Assembly (NCBI GenBank): GCA_937988865.1
Contig: CALKHV010000196.1
Location: 1 to 48,031, forward strand
From: an uncultured Propionibacteriaceae bacterium
GTDB lineage: Bacteria > Actinomycetota > Actinomycetes > Propionibacteriales > Propionibacteriaceae
Length of the DNA stretch: 48,031 bases
Reading direction: 5' to 3'
The notes beneath the pieces were generated by a model. It had not been told where the DNA came from, searched no databases, and was given only the letters and a program-made list of their open reading frames with translations. How positions within the stretch are numbered: position 1 is the stretch's first letter; each line of letters begins with the position of its first letter. This document shows positions 43,228 to 48,031 of this stretch, piece after piece. A program made the translations under genes and the position numbers.

Positions 43228-44235
43228 ATGCTCATCACGCTGAAACACACCACGTCGGGCCAGATCGCCTCGGCACTCCTTCGACATCGTCGCGCCCAGG
43301 GCGCCAGCGGTCTGGTCTTCACCCTCGTGGTGGTGGCCGAGGAGCGTCACTACGCCAAGGTGCTGGAGGCATGCATCGAGGCCGGACGCGAGCATCCCTC
43401 ACGCATCCTCATCGTGGTCCGCGGGCGCTCGACCAAGAGCGTCCTGGACGCCGAGATCCTCTCCGGCGAAGGGGTCCCAGGTTCAGTGATCACCCTGCGC
43501 ATGTCGGGTGAACTGGCCGACCACGGGGAGTCGGTCGTCCTCCCCCTGCTCCTGCCGGACTCCCCTGTCGTCGTGTGGTGGCCCAACTCGTCCCCCGACA
43601 AGCCCGCCGACGACCCCATCGGCGCACTGGCCACGCGCCGCATCACCGATGCGTCCGGGGCCCGAAACCCCCTCGAGGCCCTGCGCATTCGGGCCAGGTA
43701 CCACTCCCCAGGCGACACCGACCTGACCTGGACGCGCCTCACGCCGTGGCGTGCCCTGCTTGCCGCGGCTGTCGACCAGTACCCCAGCCGCATTCTCGAG
43801 GCCACCGTCGAGGCCGCTCGCGACAATGCCCCGGCCGAACTGATGTCGGCCTGGCTGCAGGGCAGGCTTGATGTGCCCGTGAGCAGGAAGAACACGCGTG
43901 GTCCAGGCATCACGGGCGTCCGGTTGGTCACCCCCGCGGGCGACATCTCTGTCATCAGGGATGAGGAGGGTGTCATGGCCGAGTACCGGGTCCCGGGACA
44001 GCCGAAGCGGACGGTGGCACTCAAGCGCCGCGACATCAACCAGCTCATCACCGAAGAACTGCGCCGCATGGACGCCGACGACATCTTCGAGGACGCGACC
44101 GAGGTGCTGCTGAAGCGCCATCGCGCGGCCCTCCGGCAGGCGACCGCCAAACAACCGGCTGCCCCGGCGCGCAAGCGGAAGGCACACGAGGCCCCACCGG
44201 CCGAGACACCCCCACCAGGGCCGGACCCCGCATGA
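43228..44235 (+). CDS. opcA: OpcA, glucose-6-phosphate dehydrogenase assembly protein
   Basis: A 335-residue partner that activates or assembles Zwf in cyanobacteria and actinobacteria. Family blocks are FTLVVVAEERHYAKVLEACIEAGREHPSRILIV near 31-63, VVLPLLLPDSPVVVWWPNSSPDKPADDPIG near 112-141, and the closing ALKRRDINQLITEELRRMDADDIFEDA. The last 45 residues are a Pro/Ala/Lys-rich tail. The ATG lies ten bases behind zwf with AAAGG. It overlaps pgl by four bases. Confidence 0.95.
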   Translation: MLITLKHTTSGQIASALLRHRRAQGASGLVFTLVVVAEERHYAKVLEACIEAGREHPSRILIVVRGRSTKSVLDAEILSGEGVPGSVITLRMSGELADHGESVVLPLLLPDSPVVVWWPNSSPDKPADDPIGALATRRITDASGARNPLEALRIRARYHSPGDTDLTWTRLTPWRALLAAAVDQYPSRILEATVEAARDNAPAELMSAWLQGRLDVPVSRKNTRGPGITGVRLVTPAGDISVIRDEEGVMAEYRVPGQPKRTVALKRRDINQLITEELRRMDADDIFEDATEVLLKRHRAALRQATAKQPAAPARKRKAHEAPPAETPPPGPDPA

Positions 44236-44960
44236 CTGCGCGGGTGGTGCGGTTCGCCGACGGCTCGGAACTGGCGCAGTACGTTGCACGACGGCTACTG
44301 GAACGCCTCCTGGAGTTGCAGTCCAGGCAGGCCGACGTCAACGTGTGCCTCACCGGCGGGCGGATCGCCAATCAGGTCTACGAGACGTTCGCAGCGCTGC
44401 CCGAATGCAGAGACCTGGACGCATCGAACCTGTCGTTCTGGTGGAGCGACGAGCGCTTCGTCCCCACCGACTCTGCGGAACGGAACTCACTGCAGACGTT
44501 CGCGCTGCTCGCGCGGACGCTGACCCTCTCCCCGTCCAACGTGCACGTGATGCCCGCCAGCGACGGCAAGGCCGACGCGGACGAAGCGGCCTTCGCCTAC
44601 GCGCAGGACCTCGGGGACACGGTCTTCGACCTCAACCTGTTGGGAGTGGGGGCCGACGGGCATGTGGCGTCCATCTTCCCCAACCACCCGAGCAACGAAC
44701 CGACGACGCTCATGGCGATCGGCGTCGCGGATTCTCCGAAGGCGCCTTCGGAGCGGATCTCGTTGACGATCGCGGCCCTGAACCGGTCACGGGCGATCTG
44801 GCTGATCGCGAAAGGCAGCGAGAAGTCGGACGCGGTCGCCCGCTCAGTGGCCGGGGATTCTGCCCTGCCTGCGTCCCGTGTCGCCGGCCTGGACGAGACG
44901 ATCTGGTTCGTCGACGAAGCGGCGGCGAGCGGTCTGCCCTACTTCGAGTGCGACCTCTGA
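44232..44960 (+). CDS. pgl: 6-phosphogluconolactonase (DevB type)
   Basis: Hydrolyses 6-phosphogluconolactone, the second step of the pathway, 242 residues of the glucosamine-6-phosphate isomerase fold. It has CLTGGRIANQVYE near 37-49, FWWSDERFVPTDSAERNS near 76-93, and the catalytic-loop motif LGVGADGHVASIFPNH near 138-153. ATGA overlap with opcA shows translational coupling. This is the true pathway enzyme, in contrast to the beta-propeller lactonase at 2629. Confidence 0.96.
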   Translation: MTARVVRFADGSELAQYVARRLLERLLELQSRQADVNVCLTGGRIANQVYETFAALPECRDLDASNLSFWWSDERFVPTDSAERNSLQTFALLARTLTLSPSNVHVMPASDGKADADEAAFAYAQDLGDTVFDLNLLGVGADGHVASIFPNHPSNEPTTLMAIGVADSPKAPSERISLTIAALNRSRAIWLIAKGSEKSDAVARSVAGDSALPASRVAGLDETIWFVDEAAASGLPYFECDL

Positions 44961-44965
44961 GTGAC

Positions 44966-45322
44966 TCAGTAGATCACTTCGCCGCGCGCGCGACGCTCGC
45001 GAAGGCCCTGCAGCGCCTCGGAAAGGATCGCCTGCGCCTCGACCTCTGAACGGCGCTCCTTCACATAGGCGAGGTGCGTCTTGTAGGGGAGGATCTTCGG
45101 CGGCGGCGGCGGGTTCTCGGAGTCGAGGTTCGCCGGCATGCCACAGCGGGGGCAGTCCCACGTCTCGGGGACCTGCGCCTCGATGGCGAATGCGGGACGC
45201 GTCTCGTGACCGTTGGAACAGAAGTAGGAGACGTACAGTCGGGGTGCCGACTCGCCGCGCTCTGCCTCGCCCATCGGGCCAGCGCCCACCCGGCTGCCTC
45301 GAATGGCACTGCCACCAACCAC
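44966..45322 (-). CDS. rbpA: RNA polymerase-binding protein RbpA
   Basis: Actinobacterial transcription factor that binds sigma region 2 and stabilises open complexes, 118 residues. It starts VVGGSAIRGSRVGAGPMGEAERGE, the N-terminal tail and sigma-linking region. The zinc core follows with cysteines in YFCSNGHE and DCPRCGMPA. The C-terminal sigma-interaction helix is PYKTHLAYVKERRSEVEAQAIL. GTG start with GGGAG at good spacing. The presence of RbpA is strong evidence for Actinomycetota and fits the leaderless promoters of this window. Confidence 0.96.
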   Translation of the reverse strand: MVGGSAIRGSRVGAGPMGEAERGESAPRLYVSYFCSNGHETRPAFAIEAQVPETWDCPRCGMPANLDSENPPPPPKILPYKTHLAYVKERRSEVEAQAILSEALQGLRERRARGEVIY

Positions 45323-45360
45323 GGCGTTACTCCCTGTCTAGATGAATGTGCCTGCCGCGA

Positions 45361-45373
45361 CCCCGGTTCGGGG
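45361..45373 (-). terminator. Short GC hairpin after secG
   Basis: CCCCG and CGGGG pair around GTT just beyond the secG stop (45383). It is small and lacks a T-tract, so activity is uncertain. Confidence 0.3.
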
Positions 45374-45382
45374 CCGATGTGT

Positions 45383-45646
45383 TCAGATCCCGAGTTTGTA
45401 GAGCACGAGGAGCCCGACGATCGTGGCGAACCACAGCAGGCCGATGGTGATCGTCAGGCGGTCGAGATTGCGCTCGGCCACCGAGGTGCCGCCCATGGCG
45501 GTGGACATGCCGCCGCCGAACAGGTCGGACAGACCCCCGCCGCGACCCTTGTGCAGGAGGATGAACGCCGACAGGATGACGCTCGTCACAACCAGCACGA
45601 TCGAGAGGGTCAGGATCGGCCACGACATCATGGGAGCGAGAATCAC
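45383..45646 (-). CDS. secG: Protein translocase subunit SecG
   Basis: Small subunit of the SecYEG channel, 87 residues with two membrane helices (about 9-30 and 65-85). They are separated by the conserved HKGRGGGLSDLFGGG loop with TSVAERNLDRLT. The GTG at 45646 is six bases after TAGAAT, so secG can be transcribed separately from the glycolytic genes as a leaderless message. An internal ATG at position 6 is less likely. The order gap-pgk-tpi-secG is typical of actinobacteria. Confidence 0.93.
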   Translation of the reverse strand: MILAPMMSWPILTLSIVLVVTSVILSAFILLHKGRGGGLSDLFGGGMSTAMGGTSVAERNLDRLTITIGLLWFATIVGLLVLYKLGI

Positions 45647-45658
45647 GTGGGAATTCTA
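45644..45658 (-). promoter_or_regulatory. Leaderless promoter: TAGAAT-N6-GTG
   Basis: Minus strand TAGAAT (45658-45653), TCCCAC, then the secG GTG at 45646. TAGAAT is the closest match to TATAAT among the leaderless boxes. Confidence 0.6.
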
Positions 45659-45714
45659 GCCCACGAGGTGGGCAAACCCACATTCGCCCCGGCTCGCCCA
45701 CCTTGCCCCGGACG

Positions 45715-45752
45715 CACGACGGGGACGCCGCGACTGCAGCGTCCCCGTCGTG
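45715..45752 (-). terminator. Strong hairpin after tpiA
   Basis: CACGACGGGGACGC pairs over 14 bases with GCGTCCCCGTCGTG around a 10-base loop, starting 10 bases past the tpiA stop. No T-tract follows on the minus strand. It probably ends or attenuates the gap-pgk-tpiA message before secG. Confidence 0.65.
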
Positions 45753-45762
45753 TGGTGAGGTG

Positions 45763-46545
45763 TCAGGCGTGCGCGTAGAACATCACGATGCCGGCGAATT
45801 CCTCGGGCACCAGGCTTGCGCCACCGACGAGTGCGCCGTCGACGTCCGGCTGCGCCATGAGTTCGGCAGCAGTCGAAGCCTTGACGGAGCCGCCGTACTG
45901 GATGCGAACGGCTTCGGCCGTGGGCGCGTCGTACATCTCGGCGATGGCGGCGCGAATGGCCCCGCACACCTCCTGCGCGTCCTGGGGAGTCGCGACCTCG
46001 CCGGTGCCGATGGCCCAGATGGGCTCGTAGGCGATGACGAGCCCGGCAACCTGCTCGGCGGGGATGCCGTCGAGATCGGCCTTGATCTGTCCCACGGTGT
46101 GCTCGACCTGCTGGCCGGCCTTGCGGACGTCCAGGCTCTCGCCGCAGCAGACGATGGGCGTCATGCCGTGCTCGAGGACCTTCTTGGCCTTGGCGTTGAT
46201 CATGGCGTCCGACTCGCCGTGGTATTCACGACGCTCCGAATGACCCACGATGACGTAGGCGACGTTGAGCTTGGCCAGCATCAGGCCGCTGATCTCGCCG
46301 GTGTAGGCGCCCTTCTCCTGCGTGGAGATGTCCTGGGCGCCGAAGGCGATCGGCAGGCGGTCACCCTCGATGAGTGTCTGGACCGTGCGAATGTCGGTGA
46401 AGGGGACGCAGACGACGGCCTCGGACTGCTCCGGGTCGTAGCCCTTGTCCTTCAACGTCCATGCCAGCTTCTGCACCAGACCCGTGGCCTCCACGTGGTC
46501 GAGGTTCATCTTCCAGTTGCCGGCCAGGATTGGCTTGCGTGCCAT
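45763..46545 (-). CDS. tpiA: Triosephosphate isomerase
   Basis: Interconverts dihydroxyacetone phosphate and glyceraldehyde 3-phosphate, 260 residues. The catalytic set is complete: K12 in AGNWKMN, H102 in IVGHSERRE, and E174 in AYEPIWAIGTG. The phosphate loop near YGGSVKAST and GALVGGASL is intact. The ATG shares a base with the pgk stop (TGATG), so it is translated with pgk. Confidence 0.98.
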   Translation of the reverse strand: MARKPILAGNWKMNLDHVEATGLVQKLAWTLKDKGYDPEQSEAVVCVPFTDIRTVQTLIEGDRLPIAFGAQDISTQEKGAYTGEISGLMLAKLNVAYVIVGHSERREYHGESDAMINAKAKKVLEHGMTPIVCCGESLDVRKAGQQVEHTVGQIKADLDGIPAEQVAGLVIAYEPIWAIGTGEVATPQDAQEVCGAIRAAIAEMYDAPTAEAVRIQYGGSVKASTAAELMAQPDVDGALVGGASLVPEEFAGIVMFYAHA

Positions 46546-47756
46546 CAGTTGCCCTCCTCCATGACAGTGAGGCCAGGGAGATCCTTGCCCTCGAGGTATT
46601 CCAGCGACGCTCCGCCGCCGGTCGAGATGTGTCCGAACTCGTCATCTGCATGTCCGAGGTCACGGACTGCCGCAGCGGAATCGCCACCCCCGACGACCGA
46701 CAGGCCGTCGACCTCGGTGAGCGCCTGGGCTACGGCGGCGGTGCCGCCGGCGAGTTCAGCGATCTCGAACACGCCCATGGGGCCGTTCCAGACGACCGTC
46801 TTCGCAGACTTGATGGCCTCGGCGAACAGCTTCTCCGACTCGGGGCCGATGTCGAGACCCATCTTGTCGGCGGGGATGGCGTCCGCGGCGACGACGTCGA
46901 CGGGACCGTCGACCGTCCGGGCACCGAAGTCCATCCCCGACGCCACGCGGACGTCCACCGGGAGCAGGAGTTGCTTGCCCTCGGCCTTGGCCGTCTCGAC
47001 GTAGCCCTTGCAGATGTCGATGCTGGCCTCGTCGAGCAGGGACTTGCCGATCTCGTTCCCGGCGGCCTTGAGGAAGGTGTAGGCCATGCCGCCACCGACG
47101 ATGAGGGTGTCGGCGACCTTGAGCAGGTTGTCGATCACGGCGAGCTTGTCGGCGACCTTGGCGCCGCCGAGCACGACCACGAACGGACGCTCGGGATCTG
47201 ACAACACCTTCGAGAAGACGTCGACCTCCTTCTTGACGAGGAGACCGGCTGCGCTCGGCAGCAGCTTCGCGATGTCGTAGACGGACGCCTGCTTGCGGTG
47301 CACGACGCCGAAGCCGTCCGAGACGAAGACGTCACCGAGGGCGGCGTACTTCTCGGCCAGCGCGACGCGCTCAGCCTCGACCTTGCTCTCTTCGCCCGGC
47401 TCGTAGCGCACGTTCTCGAGCAGGCACACGTCGCCGTTGTCGAGGGCGTCCACCGTCGCCTTCGCCGACTCACCGACGACGTCGCCGGCCAGCACGACAT
47501 CCTTGCCCAGCAACTCGCCGAGGCGCTTCGCCGCGGGGGCGAGGCTGTACTTGGGGTTGACCTGCCCCTTCGGGCGTCCGAGGTGCGCCAGCACGATCAC
47601 CTTCGCGCCGGCCCCGGAGAGGGCCGTCAGCGTGGGCAGTGCCGCAACGATGCGGCCGTCGTCGGTGATGACGTCGCCGTCGAGAGGGACGTTGAAATCG
47701 CAGCGGATGATGACCCGCTTGCCGGTCAGGTCACCCAGGTCCTGGATTGACTTCAC
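46545..47756 (-). CDS. pgk: Phosphoglycerate kinase
   Basis: Makes ATP from 1,3-bisphosphoglycerate, 403 residues. The N-terminal signature is RVIIRCDFNVPLDG (14-27). Further blocks are VIVLAHLGRPKG near 53-64, VCLLENVRYEPGEE near 109-122, FVVVLGGAKVADKL near 192 and WNGPMGVFE near 325. The final GGGDSAAAV block binds nucleotide. The GTG start has GAAGG at suitable spacing. It lies 105 bases behind gap with a hairpin between them. Confidence 0.98.
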   Translation of the reverse strand: MKSIQDLGDLTGKRVIIRCDFNVPLDGDVITDDGRIVAALPTLTALSGAGAKVIVLAHLGRPKGQVNPKYSLAPAAKRLGELLGKDVVLAGDVVGESAKATVDALDNGDVCLLENVRYEPGEESKVEAERVALAEKYAALGDVFVSDGFGVVHRKQASVYDIAKLLPSAAGLLVKKEVDVFSKVLSDPERPFVVVLGGAKVADKLAVIDNLLKVADTLIVGGGMAYTFLKAAGNEIGKSLLDEASIDICKGYVETAKAEGKQLLLPVDVRVASGMDFGARTVDGPVDVVAADAIPADKMGLDIGPESEKLFAEAIKSAKTVVWNGPMGVFEIAELAGGTAAVAQALTEVDGLSVVGGGDSAAAVRDLGHADDEFGHISTGGGASLEYLEGKDLPGLTVMEEGN

Positions 47757-47814
47757 TACTTGCCTTCTTTCTCGCAGTTGTGACGGGTGGCGCGATGCGT
47801 CCCCCTAGATGAGA

Positions 47815-47846
47815 AGGGCGGGGCACCCAAACGGGCGCCCCGCCCT
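47815..47846 (-). terminator. Hairpin between gap and pgk
   Basis: AGGGCGGGGC pairs with GCCCCGCCCT; one A/C mismatch and three further pairs close an AAAC loop. It begins 16 bases past the gap stop. No T-tract is present, so it is likely an attenuating or mRNA-stabilising element inside the glycolytic operon. Confidence 0.6.
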
Positions 47847-47861
47847 CTCAGCGGTGAAATG

Positions 47862-48031
47862 TCAGAGCTTGCTTGCGACGAGCTCGGTGAGGTCGACCAG
47901 ACGGTTCGAGTAGCCCCACTCGTTGTCGTACCAGCCGACAACCTTGACCTGGTTGCCGATGACCTTGGTCAGGCCGGCGTCGAAGACGCAGGACGCCGGG
48001 TCGGTCTCGATGTCCTTGGAGACGATCGGAT
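47862..48031 (-). CDS. gap: Glyceraldehyde-3-phosphate dehydrogenase (C-terminal end only)
   Basis: Only the last 56 codons are in the window; the rest lies beyond the right edge. The visible tail reads PIVSKDIETDPASCVFDAGL, then the highly conserved VKVVGWYDNEWGYSNRLVDL, ending ELVASKL. This is the S-loop-distal C-terminus of phosphorylating GAPDH, with the nearly invariant WYDNEWGYS block. It precedes pgk and tpiA in the same direction, the standard glycolytic operon. Confidence 0.97.
   Translation of the reverse strand, partial: PIVSKDIETDPASCVFDAGLTKVIGNQVKVVGWYDNEWGYSNRLVDLTELVASKL

Overview
The window reads as a contiguous stretch of chromosome from a high-GC Gram-positive bacterium of the Actinomycetota, most like the Propionibacteriales. 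The evidence is the strong G/C bias at third codon positions, RbpA, OpcA, an InhA-like enoyl reductase behind FabG, a sufR-sufBDCSU-sufT operon, actinobacterial TANNNT -10 boxes and many leaderless starts. Family-level placement is inference. Almost every base is coding. I see no IS element, phage, CRISPR array, rRNA or tRNA.

Layout. 1-6305: rpsB (runs off the left edge), an M23-like secreted protein, xerC, a beta-propeller lactonase, an amidohydrolase coupled to peptide deformylase, and a TrmH/SpoU methyltransferase. 6360-15140: a bile-acid:sodium-symporter-like carrier, an SPFH/NfeD pair with an ABC ATPase, an unknown 243-residue protein, fabG-fabI, then DUF3099, SURF1, an SDR and an RlmA-type methyltransferase. 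15162-20180: an ABC exporter, an ABC-F protein, a DinB-fold protein and a divergent CtaA-family protein. 20266-26833: the complete SUF iron-sulfur operon with its SufR repressor and an embedded Rieske protein. 27070-32085: a maltose-type ABC importer without its own ATPase, plus a LacI regulator. 32220-38114: a divergent membrane pyrophosphatase and the E1alpha-E1beta-E2 genes of a 2-oxoacid or acetoin dehydrogenase. 38229-41491: an ABC-2 exporter, ctaA and ctaB. 41685-48031: zwf-opcA-pgl, rbpA, and secG, tpiA, pgk and gap (gap runs off the right edge).

How the genes fit together. SURF1, CtaA, the CtaA paralogue and CtaB all serve haem A and aa3 oxidase assembly. SUF supplies Fe-S clusters. 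Zwf-OpcA-Pgl is the oxidative pentose-phosphate entry, and Gap-Pgk-TpiA is lower glycolysis. Much of the order matches, from memory, the Mycobacterium tuberculosis Rv1436-Rv1484 region. The sugar importer, hppA and the dehydrogenase genes sit as an extra block between sufR and the ABC/ctaA genes.

Three signals stand out beyond the genes. First, the hexamer GGACGC/GCGTCC is strikingly over-represented on both strands, and Gly-Arg pairs are often written GGA CGC. Second, about fifteen genes begin 5-7 bases after a TANNNT-like box, which indicates leaderless transcription. Third, several strong GC hairpins without a T-tract lie between genes of the same operon.
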